DNA of 64,000 nt, from positions 1,612,001 to 1,676,000 of the forward strand of contig JAPEIS010000008.1 in NCBI GenBank assembly GCA_029531795.1. The letters are read 5' to 3'. Below the pieces are notes generated by a model that was given only the letters and a program-made list of their open reading frames with translations, did not search any database and was not told the origin of the DNA. Below are positions 12,304 to 22,476 of this stretch, one piece after another; the first letter of the stretch is position 1, and each line of letters opens with the position of its first letter. The position numbers and the translations under genes are program-made. Origin of the DNA: Sclerotinia nivalis (lineage: Eukaryota > Ascomycota > Leotiomycetes > Helotiales > Sclerotiniaceae).

Positions 12304-12350
12304 AGGATTAGGATTAGGATTAGGATTAGGATTAGGATTAGGATTAGGAT
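12304..12350 (+). repeat. GGATTA hexanucleotide tract
   Basis: About eight tandem copies of GGATTA. The unit differs by one base from the fungal telomere unit TTAGGG (here TTAGGA) and is interstitial. A two-copy piece recurs at about 39301-39314. Confidence 0.85.
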
Positions 12351-12567
12351 CAGGATCAACTTGGTCAGCGATGCAAAGGATATCGAATTCTAAAAAGAAC
12401 CATAATTTGATTCCAATAATTCGGGTCTGTGTCATCCCTACAAACTACCCACCAGTTGACGGTCTCAGTCAATCTCAACGGTTTGACCTCGGAATGTACT
12501 ACTTCAATTCCATGATTAATAATAGTGTCATTGTCTTCCGTTATTGATCAGAGCCTTGGCTGGGGCA

Positions 12568-14045
12568 TCACAACAATTGCCGTGTGAAAACACCTTGCGG
12601 ATCCCATTTCTGCTTCAATGATTTCAACTTCTCTAACCTTTCTTCTCCACGATATCGTCGTTCAATAGGATCTGTTCGATTGCAATTTGCATAATCAACC
12701 CAGTCTTCCTCAGCATGGCCGTCTCTCATGGCTGCGATCGCTTTGTTCTCGAAGTCGAGCACGGTGTCATGATTTTCTGCTTTGTGATACCATGAGAAAC
12801 AGTTGCTAAGCGCGAAAGAAAGAGCAAAGTTAGCATTTGTGTGGGCCGCATTTTTGAGGGGATATCCTTACAGCCATAAATGAACATGTTCACATTACCA
12901 AATGTCGAAGTGGCGGGAGGTAATTTTGAGGTGCCAGTATGCCACTCGAATGCATAACCAGTAGCACCAGCGTCGGGGCAGGTAGCTAACAACTCTTTGT
13001 AAATCTGGATAACTTTCAAGAAATTTTGGCCTCTGAAATCAGGAAAGCCCGCCAAGCTGAATCGTTTAAAATCTCCTTTTGCACAGGCGAAACCCAAGTG
13101 GTCGCTTAAATGTGGGTAGATGTGGGTAGTGAGGACTTGATGCTGAGAACATAATTGGATTCAGATCTGTGAGAGGCTGAAATGCAAGAGGTGCTTCCCC
13201 TGGATCTCCCCTAAATTTGAGACTGTCATTAAACGTTCAGGCAAGTGGGTACATATGCATTTTTCCTTGACAGTATTTTTGCACGCGCAGCCTGTCCACC
13301 TGCTTGTGAGGGTAAGGAGAAGATTCAGGTCGGATGAAAACTTACATGAAATGGGGTGCAACTGCAAGCATTGGCTGGAATGCTGGTGGTGGTGCCATTA
13401 CCATCATTATCCCAGCGGTATTGTACTTCGTGGTGACCATCAATCGTTCCATTGCGCTGCACACTTCCTCCGCGCGATCTAAAGGATACAAAAAGTTGCC
13501 GACCCAGTGCGCGCCTGATGGGGTCCCAAAGATTGACAATGGATACGTCTTTAAAGTCAGTTCCAGCACCACCCCAAACATTTGGCCTGCTCCTTTGATC
13601 GCCCAGAGTAGTTCAGGCTCAACCTCTTCACTTGCATGTACAAGTGTACCATCAGCGGTGATAATTTTTGCTTTCAATATTTGATCGCATCCGAAACCGA
13701 CCATACCAGCCAAAGTACTGATGCCGCCACCAAGACAGAAGGGGATAACTCCGACAGTGTTTCCATTGCCGGTTGCTAAGATGAAAAATGAATAATAGAA
13801 CCTGAGACCACTGTCGGATGATTTAAGAAACCACTGTCTTACCTGTACATCGACCGACTTCGAACAAGGCGGTAGACAAGACGGCCCCAGTGACGATGAC
13901 TGATTGGGATTCCGTATCAATACTGATTGATTTGCAGAGACCTAAGTCAAGAACGAAGCCCGACGAGTCAATAGTTGACCATGGGCTATGACCGCCACTT
14001 GCTGACACGAAAGGAATTGAACTCTCATGGGAAGCTTTGACCTGT
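12568..14045 (-). pseudogene. Berberine-bridge-like FAD-linked oxidase, truncated and frameshifted
   Basis: Remnant of a secreted-type FAD/PCMH (BBE-like) oxidase. Visible coding blocks on the minus strand are about 14040-13843, 13775-13346, 13210-12872 and 12805-12568, with introns of 67, 135 and about 66 nt. FAD-domain motifs are present: SASGGHSPWS, GNGNTVGVIPFCLGGG and ELLWAIKGAGQMFGVV. The C-terminal end is WDPQGVFTRQLL then TGA at 12568-12570. The block before GGHS, including the signal peptide and the start of the FAD domain, is missing: upstream DNA is SDR sequence on the other strand. A 10-bp tandem duplication at 13110-13129 shifts the frame between NPIM and YPHLSDHLGF. At the last intron, the GTAAGG donor and TTAG acceptor do not join in frame; a weak GTTCAT donor would. 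Confidence 0.8.
13110..13129 (-). repeat. 10-bp tandem duplication causing a frameshift
   Basis: ATGTGGGTAG occurs twice back to back on the plus strand (13110-13119 and 13120-13129). On the coding strand, removing one copy joins SSPHYPHL and SDHLGFACAKG in a single frame; with both copies the frame is lost. Confidence 0.85.
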
Positions 14046-14059
14046 AGTCTGTTATACCC

Positions 14060-14401
14060 ATCCTTCTGTTCATCAGCACTGTACTAGGCTCAACCACCGC
14101 ACGCTCTGATCCTACCCACCCCTTCACACAAATACAAGCTACCGGCTACCGCACCAGCAAGGCAGGCCTAAATATGCTCATGGCATGCTATACCCAAGAT
14201 CCTGCTAGAAATCATCTGAAAGTTTTTGGCATTTGTCCAGGGTTCTTGGCCAGTGAGTTGAGTGGCCCTCCAGACATGATGCGAAAGATGGGCGCAGCAG
14301 AGCCGGAGACAGGTGCAAGTCTTATTCTCAGCGTAGTGAATGGTGAGAGAGATGCTGATCAAGGCAAAGTTGTTTGCAGTGATGGTGTCAGAGATTGGTG
14401 A
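14060..14401 (+). pseudogene. Short-chain dehydrogenase/reductase, C-terminal fragment
   Basis: The second half of a classical SDR is readable on the plus strand, ending with TGA at 14399-14401. It retains the Y-x-x-x-K catalytic pair (GYRTSKAGLNML), the family's CPGFLAS segment and the ERDADQGKVV..DGV end typical of fungal carbonyl-reductase-like SDRs. The NAD(P)-binding N-terminal half (TGxxxGIG and NNAG) is absent; the frame closes at a TAG just upstream, near 14047. The only ATGs in frame lie after the catalytic region. The fragment abuts the truncated 5' side of the FAD-oxidase relic on the opposite strand. It could only be functional as an exon of an unseen spliced gene, for which no upstream coding is visible. 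Confidence 0.75.
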
Positions 14402-16083
14402 TATTGCCTCATTTCACTTCTCCCATGAAGTTTGCAATGATAATCTTGAATCTTACCGGCATTAGTCTGAATGTTAATTATGCTGCGCGAAAAGTTCCTG
14501 TGCAGTTTCTCAATCATCTAAAACTCTTTTGCAAGTCTTAACTTTTTTCCTTTCTATCTATGAATGGGAGTTGAGAAGCATTTGTTGCTATCAGCTGTGC
14601 TTCATCATGGAACATTGAGCTGCTCACTCAACTGAATAATTCGGCCAAGTACGTGAGGACTTGGTTTATCATTCTGAAGTCCATCTATACTCGGCCACAA
14701 TGTAACGGGAGCTGGTGGCGACGATCAAGAATTCTGTAGTATCATCGTTCAGTCAAGACATCTCATTTAAGCTAGACGATATGAATTTTCAAGACCAACC
14801 GGAAAGGCGTTGATTCGTGCACGTACATCAAGATGTTCACTGATATGAGGTGTTCGGCTTGTGTCCACAGGCTGGGATAAAACATGTCAATATTATATGC
14901 TGTAAATTGAGCATACACAATTTCTATAGCTACCTAGTGACACCAAACCAGATATTGACCGAAGGGTTCCTTTTTTATATAACAGCAGAAAGAACATCGA
15001 CGTAACCCTAAACTTTCTTCTAGGTGACATCCGATGGCCGACATGAATGCCGTCGGAAGTACCAATATGTATTCGTCTAGTATGGGTCCAACGGCAGACG
15101 GTGGTACGGATAGCCGGATGATATGTTTTTTACCCTCGGAAGCCTGGCGTCAACCATGAAAAGATGTTGAGGTGTTGAAAAGACAAAACGATGATCGTCA
15201 GGACCACATACGTTATTTCCGCTGTAGCTAACTCTAACCAGGAACAAATTCGAAGCCACCTTAGCTGATTGAACACATGCAGATATAGGATGAAGAAACT
15301 AGACTTGATAAACAGGAAAGTGAGAGACGAAAGTACGATGATGGGCCAGGCTGGCTATAAATCCGTTTGGTGGGTTTTGTACTTCCACAACTACTAGTCT
15401 AGCTCCCTCGGTGGTCATTCATTTACAATCAGGAGATCTAAACGCAATATATTGTCCTATATACTGTGAAACCATCGAGGAGCCGTGATTAACTACTTAG
15501 CCTCAAGAGCATAATTGGAAAAGATTCGTCTAAAGAAGAATAGTTGCAGAAAAGTAGGGTGGCACAGCACACAAGGATTTTCAAGTATGTTCCAAACATC
15601 TTTCCCCCCAAAACGATACTTTCTTGTGTGGCTACAAGTATCGTTGTTCTTCACAAAATATGTAAGTAAAATGAGACATGACACCTATGTGACATGACGG
15701 TGCTGGGTCAATCACCTACCTGTTTGATATTAATGCCAACATGCATATTGGCGGCACAGCATGACGTGCCGTAGTTTGGGTACCAGAACATGGCGTGATG
15801 AAAGGAAGCTCGCAAAAAATTTGTTACTAATGATAAGCTCGTTAAGGGGAATGGAATGCCAAAGGATTTGAGGGGTTTCTTGAAATTTATTTTCAGCTTC
15901 CGTTACCAAGTAGTGAATCTACTTTGATACAACAACGCCGCAGCTTGTTGCAGGGCTGGATGGCAATTAGGACGACATACCAACCTCCAACCTAATACTA
16001 TCCCTATCTATTTTACACATTTTTAAGGTTGCGTATTCCTATTATTCGAGGTCCCAATTCAAGCAAAACTGTCGTTGATCGCA
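14402..16083. other. Intergenic, 1.7 kb
   Basis: No open frame or family signature was recognised. It presumably contains lost parts and promoters of the relic cluster. Confidence 0.4.
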
Positions 16084-17323
16084 ATGGCGACAATAGCTCA
16101 GAAATCAAATGGCGCAAATGATCACCTCACTGTCCTCGTGATCAGAGGCTGCGGGTTTGTTAGCTACCACCTTGTATGTCATTTTGTTGAAGATACGACA
16201 TTTTCTACCCGTCGCCGTCGCGAGTCGTTCTGCCCAACAAACCAAAGACATCAACCGAGTTAATGGGGCGAGCTACTACGATGTTGATCTTACCAATCAT
16301 AGCTCAATTGATAATCTGATCGAAGTAGTTAAGTCCACCGTGATTGTGCACGCAGCGTCTCCATCCCCCGTAACAGGAACACCGAGAGACTACGACGAGG
16401 TAACGATCCAAGGAACAAAAGATCTTCTCAGAATTGCAAAAATATCGAAGGATGTACGAGCTCTTGTTTACACCTCTTCATCCCTTCTGTGCAAAGGTCC
16501 ACAGCATGTTAATCTTAACGAAGAATCTCCACTTGCCGACAGCGACCCTGGAGCTCCCACCTATGCTAAAGCCAAAGCTCTCGCAGAGAAACTAGTCTTG
16601 AATGCAAACGAACCCTTACCAATTGATGAAGCTACACACGAAGTATATACATGGGAAGGCTACCTCTGCACCGGGGCTCTAAGATTTCCAATTATCTACG
16701 GAACGCATGATCCGATTTGTATACCCGGTGCTCTTAACGCCTTGCAGAAGCGTCGAACAAACGTAGTTTTGGGCAATGACGACAATCTCTGGAGTTTCTG
16801 TAGCGTCAAAAATGCAGCAGTCTCTCACGTTTTACTTGCACGAGCTCTCCTTTCCACGCATAAACGAAGATCCTCTAACCCTACCACGGCAAATGGAGAG
16901 GCATTCCATATCCACGATGGCGAAGCACGTAAATTTTGGGATTTTGCAAGGATGATCTGGAGGTTTGCAGGTTATACGCCGAAGAATGAACGGATTTCTT
17001 ATTTGCCAACATGGTTTGCGTTGGCCCTTTCACCATGCCTAGAATTTGTGTTCTGGATATTTACATTTGGGAGGAAACGGCCATATCAACTGGGGAAACA
17101 GCAGGTGGAGTATGCACTATTCGAACATACGTATAGTATTGAAAAGGCGAAAATGATACTGGGTTATGAACCAATTCAGGATTTTGAGAGGGCGCTTGAG
17201 GAGTCGGTGATGTGGTCGCTGGAGCATGATGGCTGGGCAAAGAAACTTGAGAATGTAGTTGGGGGATGGGATATTGTCAACACAAGGTTCTTTTGTAGTC
17301 TCGAGAAGCATTTCCCGAGATGA
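16084..17323 (+). pseudogene. 3-beta-HSD/ERG26-like NAD-dependent dehydrogenase, frameshifted
   Basis: A member of the 3-beta-hydroxysteroid dehydrogenase / sterol-4-alpha-carboxylate 3-dehydrogenase family. The N-terminal block begins at the ATG at 16084 and reads TVLVIRGCGFVSYHLVCHF. Continuation into PVAVASRSAQQ needs loss of one base near 16207; from there the frame is open to TGA at 17321-17323. Retained features: VIVHAASPSP, YTSSS, the catalytic Y-x-x-x-K (TYAKAKALAE), ALRFPIIYG and a central hydrophobic segment. The dinucleotide-binding G-x-x-G-x-x-G is degraded: two expected glycines read Arg and Ser, each a G-to-A change from Gly. No GT/AG pair was found that removes the shift. It may be a decayed gene or, less likely, a sequence error in a diverged one. 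Confidence 0.7.
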
Positions 17324-17902
17324 CTTTCAAACTAAATATTTATCTACCACATCATTTAACATCCCGCTCGAGTTCACGTTCATTATGTGCTCCTGGTTTT
17401 TGGAACCAGAGTAGCTTCCCATTAACCAGTCTTGAGTCATTGATTTCTTAAAATTCACTCGTATGCCATGAGGATTTGTGGGAAAGAACATGCTTCAGGA
17501 CTACAGCCACTTAGAACTTCCCGGGGATTTCGGCGCATTATACTTGAATCGGCCAATATAAGTATTAGGTATTAACTTATCACGCTGTCCATCCAGTCTT
17601 TCATCATAACTATTGGCAATTGGATTCCTTGCTGACTGTGGCCGTATCGTACAACATCACACATACTTCAGACCCCAATGTAGCAAGAAACGAGCAACAA
17701 GAAACCAACGGAAAATGTTGGTTCTCTATACACACATTATTCGCCATCAGGGGAACTGTAAATTAATCACAATATTATGTAATGGGATTACTGTTAGACG
17801 GAAAGCCGCAAATATCCAATGGTGTAAAGTTAATTGTTAAATCAAACAAATCAACCTCAACCTCAAACACTTAACTTTCAAAAGGCAGATTCATCGACAA
17901 AC
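17324..17902. other. Intergenic between relic dehydrogenase and P450
   Basis: These 579 bp separate two genes on the same strand. No coding content; it would include the P450 promoter. Confidence 0.5.
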
Positions 17903-19561
17903 ATGCTGGCCAATTTCGAGATCTATCTGCTCCTAGCTATCATAGGAGCATCATTTACTATTTTAATGAGGGGTCTCCGTGGCAGGATTAGCAAAAACTC
18001 CCAGGAGCCCCCCGAAGTCTCAGCAACCATTCCATACCTTGGTCACGCCATAGGTCTCTTTTGGTACAGAAGTGCATACTACACCAGATTTTGGTAAGTC
18101 CTACCTACGGAGAGCAGAATTTATCGTAAAGCCGAATAATTAGCACTGACAAGCAAACTTCTAAATGCATAGCTAAAAATGGAAAGCGATAATCATTTCG
18201 ATCTCCATGTTCGGCGGAAAAATTCATATCGTCGGCTCCACAGAGTTGATGCATTCTCTTCAACGACAGGGCAAGACAGCCTCGTTCTGGTACCTGGAGG
18301 CCCGGTTCATAGCCGAGCTCGGCGGCCTGGGCAGAGATGCATCGAGGAAACTGGTTGCTGATTTAGAGCCGGCTTCTGAGAAACCTAGTCTTCTGATAAA
18401 TGGATTGAAGGCCACACAGAAGGCGATGTCCCCCGTTGGTGAAGTCGATGACATGATCCGTATTGGAGCAAAAGTTATCCAGGCTCGCCTTGACAATCTA
18501 GCAGACGAAGCAGGCAATAACAATTCAAATACCGATCTTTGGGCATGGGTTCAGCACGAAATCTCAATCGCCACAACGGAGAGTGTGTATGGCCCGGCAA
18601 ACCCGTATCGGGATCCAAAGGTGGAAACTGGGTTCTGGTATGTTGTACTAAATAGCTTATCTCTATCGGATACAGCTGACCTTGATCTAGGAGCTTTGCT
18701 GATGACAACATGACGCTGTTGCTAACACAGTATCTTCCCAATCTCGTTGCTTCGAAACCTTCTAAGGGTCGAGCCGCAGTAGTAGAGGCAATGCGACGTT
18801 TTTTCGCTAATAGCGCCCACGAGAATGGCTCATCGCTTGTCAAAGCAAGACATTCAACTCTGTCTGCCGAGATGACTCTCGACGACCTTGCTAGGTGCGA
18901 GTGTGTAAATGGAACCGCAATAATGTCGAACACGGTCCCTACAGCTTTCTGGACGCTGTTCCACATATTCTCCGATCCAGCGCTTCTTGAAGAGGTTCGT
19001 AAACAGGTCCGGGCAATAACAACCACGGAAAGATCGCCTCAAACTGGTGTTTTGGAAAACAAGATCAATCTTCGGAGGTTAAAAGATGCGCCAATACTCT
19101 TCTCTACTCAGCAAGAAGCTTTAAGATTCCGAGCTACTGGATCAAGACCACGTATGGCCATGGAAGATATGATCGTTGGAGACAACCAGTATCTGCTTAA
19201 GAAGGACTCAATTGTGATCATAGCGCATAGGGCATTGCATTTCGATAAGGAAACATGGGGGGAGACTGCTGATTCATTTCGTGCAGATCGCTTTTGTGGC
19301 AAGGTTCCTGGACATGCTTTCCGAGGTTTTGGCGGTGACTTGAATTTATGTACTGGTCGAGGTTTTGCTATGGCAGAGGTAGCAGCGCTCACGGCAATGC
19401 TAGCAATGAGGTTCGATGTAGTACCAGTGGAGAAGAGCTGGGTTGAACCCGGCCAGGATCTCAACAACATGGCTGTTCAGATTGCTCCCCCCGGAAGGAA
19501 AGTCATGGTAAATATAGTAAGAAGGGAAGATTCATACCGGGAGAAATGGTTTTTTGAGTAA
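17903..19561 (+). pseudogene. Cytochrome P450 (CYP7/CYP8-like), exon 1-2 join broken
   Basis: A haem monooxygenase with an N-terminal membrane anchor (YLLLAIIGASFTILM) followed by PYLGHAIGLF. Blocks: exon 1 17903-18093, exon 2 18173-18637, exon 3 18691-19561. Intron 2 (53 nt) is in phase. In exon 3 the K-helix ExxR is EALR, the haem loop is FGGDLNLCTGR, and the I-helix region reads SNTVPTAFWTLFHIFSDP, which resembles CYP7/8-like fungal P450s. Joining the GTAAGT donor at 18094 to the CATAG acceptor at 18172 puts TAA (18174-18176) in frame; the expected AKNGK block there is readable only in another frame. Either small indels broke the gene or the true splice was missed. The rest of the protein is intact, so inactivation would be recent. 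Confidence 0.65.
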
Positions 19562-20581
19562 TCATACACGTTTACTCTACGGTTTCCATTATTCGATGCG
19601 ACTAAATTGGTTGTTGATTCAAGGATAGATAGGCCTTCGAGTAGCCAAAAGGGTGACTGAAAATGACCGAGAGCTTCTGGTTTACAAATCCCCGACGACG
19701 TTGGTTCTTTCCAATATCCCATGCAGATTGAAGCATTGATGACTGTCCGAATCGAATTGAACCAGTGACAGCTGACTACCCAAGTCAAATTAGGATGTTG
19801 ATGATCTATTGCTTTGATTGAGAAAGGAAAGAATAAAAAAGGGTAGGTATGAACTTGCAAATTCCGGAATATCAATCATTTACTTTTCCCTTTCCTTACG
19901 CGAACAGCAGTTACAACATGGTTGGTCATGTATTTGAGTAAGGCCGAATCGGTTTAATTACTTTCATTGTTTTATTTCATCTCTGAATTGTGGTTTCACC
20001 GTTTATTCTTTCTGTACCGAGATATAAGAACTACGATAGAAGGTACGCTTTGTTTGTCATTCTTACTATAGCTTGCACTGGCACTCCCACCCTCGTCCAC
20101 CGCCCACAACTCTTAACCATGGCAAAATAATGATGGTTGTTGGTGGCGAGAGGGTGACGTTAATTGGAAAGCCTGCGATGTACAAAGGGTGAAAACGGGC
20201 GGAGAGGGGATGGGAGGAGAGATGAGAGAAAAGAGACAACAGGAGAATTAGGAAACTAGAGGTACCTCTTTGCGAACAAGCTAGATCTCCCCTTGTACAC
20301 TTGTCTAATCATCTGGCATTTTCACTAATACATAAAAACACCTGACACCCTCAGAGATTAATCAAATTGGAAGTTCAGTACTATATATTACGATCGGAGT
20401 CTTCAGAATATAAACCATGGAAATGCTCTAAACCTAAACGATCGAGCCACATCTAAACCTGAACCGCCTAAAAAATCGAAACTCCTAAGCCATATCTAAC
20501 CCTAAACCATCGAAGGCCAACCATGTATCTAACCCATCGAATGCAAAACATCAAAACCCGAAGCCCCACACAGAACCATGA
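19562..20581. other. Intergenic, 1.0 kb, with hairpin and CTAAACC-like repeats
   Basis: Lies between the convergent 3' ends of the P450 and an unrecognised gene. An imperfect palindrome spans 20088-20156, and a degenerate CTAAACC..ATCGA repeat spans about 20428-20545. No gene seen. Confidence 0.5.
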
Positions 20582-21731
20582 TTAAACCACCACTTTCAGC
20601 TCGCATACTTCTTCGATTTGCTCTACGGTATCGTCCCCCTGGAATATGTATTGTACCGGCGTGCTTTGTTGCCCTTCGAGGCGCAAAACATGTCTAATCG
20701 CAACCTGCTGCCAATCTCGAAGCCTTGCGATAGCTTGATTTGGTGAATGGGCTATCGGAGCTATAATGAGGGGCAGCCTATGAATATACTTTAAATCGCC
20801 CCTCAAATCCCTACCAGAACGACAGGTGTGGATAACCTGTCTCCACAAGTTACCGAACTCGATTACATGCGGTGGAAGCCCCTCCATGAAGGCATTAGGG
20901 AGACTCAATCGGATTATCAACGGTGGTGAAGTCGATGCTCGTCGTTTAATATGATTACGATACTGCTCTGCCACCTGGAAATCTGGAGCAAAGTAAAGCA
21001 CTGTGCCTCCAAAGCCTCGGAAGTCGCTCGGAGTCCCACTCACTAGAGAGCCAATTTCAATATTGCCCTCCATATCCCTTCTCACTCGTTCTGTGGAGAT
21101 GGCCTTGTACAAGGCTAGATGACCTGGTACATTCGATGTCCTTGGGACCGTATCGGTTGCGATACCAGTACTGGGGGTGTTTATATTTTCCGCCCTTAAG
21201 TCGCTATCCCTCTTGATCCTCTCCAAACTTAAATATCGAATCTCCATTGTGTCTCTGACCCAATGCTGTGCCGACTCTGTCAACCTCACATTCGAAAACT
21301 CGGCATCCATGATAGCGTCGATGAGTTCTGAAATAACCCCCCAATTCCGCATATGTTCTTCCCAGTCGTCTGAGCTCGTTATAGGGGATGAAGCCGGTGG
21401 TATGGTCGAGAAATAGTACCTCAAAGATAGTACCGTGCTGTGTTTCGGTTGCCTGAATTGTTCTCCATCGTGCCCATATTTCAGCAGCTTTCTGGGAGGC
21501 CCAACCGAGCCATTCGAGTGTTTCCTCACTTTCGAGAAATTCTGGTATCAAGGTATAGACTCTAGCATCTTCTGCTGAGCCTTCTGACCCCTCAGATTCG
21601 GAGGAGGAGGGCGGCTCGGAGTGTGAGATGGAGGTCGCAATAAGTCTTCTTCTGTTGACCGCTGGCTTCACAAGGTTTCGTTCCGTTAGAAATGCATCAT
21701 CAACCGCATTAAAGATGGGTTTAGATGCCAT
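20582..21731 (-). CDS. Unrecognised protein, 361 residues
   Basis: I do not recognise this family. Two exons, 21731-21434 and 21369-20582, flank a 64-nt GT/AG intron with a CTATAAC branch-like site. The intron joins two long overlapping open frames in phase (99 codons plus one base, then two bases plus 262 codons including stop). The N-terminal 60 residues are polar with a Ser/Glu-rich run; the rest looks globular, with Trp-rich WLGWASQKAAEIWARW, a helical DDWEEHMRNWGVISELIDAI segment and RLTESAQHWVRDTM. No signal peptide or membrane segment is evident. The gene lies between the relic cluster and a transposon-derived region, so it may belong to a lineage-restricted family. Confidence is good that it is coding, low for function. 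Confidence 0.65.
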
Positions 21732-22182
21732 CGTGAGGGTTGGTGTAATTTGAGGTTATATTGTAGTGGATTTATTTGATTTGATCTGAAGTAAACTGGA
21801 CGTTGATCAAAGTGTAACAGCTTTGGTTGGTTTAATGTAAAGTAAATGGGTTGTATTGTATTGTATTGTATTGGAATGGAATGGGATCAAAGCAACCTAT
21901 TTATAGAGGGGGGAAATACACATTTTGCCATATGATTCACATTAATTCACTAGGTTGCGGGGTACTTCACTTCGAATAATCATTATTACTACCACTAACT
22001 CATTCCTTAGAGAATTTGTTCAAGACCTAAGATTTATAGTGACACTGACGGATTCAGACTATATATTTGACACCTTAAGCGACTCTCGAACGGGAATAGC
22101 TTCATTTAAGCGAGCTTTTCGAAGCTTACATAAATTCAACTTTTCGTAGCAATAGAGGTATTTAGAGAGGAAATACACTAGC

Positions 22183-22476
22183 TACCGTCTAAACTCAAGT
22201 GTTTCGGATCATACTAAACCCTTTTGAAATAAGGTTATTTATTATTTCCTATTTCCTGGTGGAAGAATCAGTAAAGTGGATTGAAATTTTTCAACTTGTT
22301 AATCCACTTTCATCATACATTTATAACCTTATTCCATAATAGGGTGTTACCAGATATGATATATATAACCATTTAGGTTCGATTCCTAACGCCGGCCTCC
22401 GTGGTGGAGTGGGTTATTATATTCATTATGTTTTCTTAGGGAAAGTGAGATCCGAAACACTTGAGTCTAGACGGTA
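22183..22476. mobile_element. 294-bp MITE nested in the larger element
   Basis: Terminal inverted repeats at 22185-22210 and 22449-22474 match over 26 bases with one mismatch and are flanked by TA on both sides (22183-22184 and 22475-22476). Inside are two further inverted pairs: AAAGTGGATT/AATCCACTTT around 22274-22310, and AATAAGGTTAT/ATAACCTTATT around 22228-22334. The element is non-coding. Removing it restores the terminal sequence of the surrounding element. Confidence 0.8.
22373..22412 (+). other. tRNA-like B-box and A-box motifs in reversed order
   Basis: Bases 22373-22389 form a T-arm-like hairpin, TTAGG-TTCGATT-CCTAA, whose GGTTCGATTCC matches the Pol III B-box consensus. Thirteen bases after the arm, TGGTGGAGTGG (22402-22412) fits the A-box consensus. 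In a normal tRNA gene the A-box precedes the B-box. Confidence 0.35.

Larger units (their letters stand above)
10181..12567. other. Intergenic, 2.4 kb, microsatellite-rich
   Basis: This is the promoter side of slm1 and the 3' flank of the FAD-oxidase relic. It holds tetranucleotide tracts (10955-11002, 11219-11257), a GGATTA tract (12304-12350) and short tandem steps of TCCCGTG/TCCCGAG type at about 11817-11850. No gene was recognised. Confidence 0.5.

Noticed and set aside
16172..16226. GTATGT-like intron that might rescue the 3-beta-HSD frameshift
   Set aside because: Splicing GTATGT to the nearest AG removes conserved coding and leaves a frame that meets TAA soon after.
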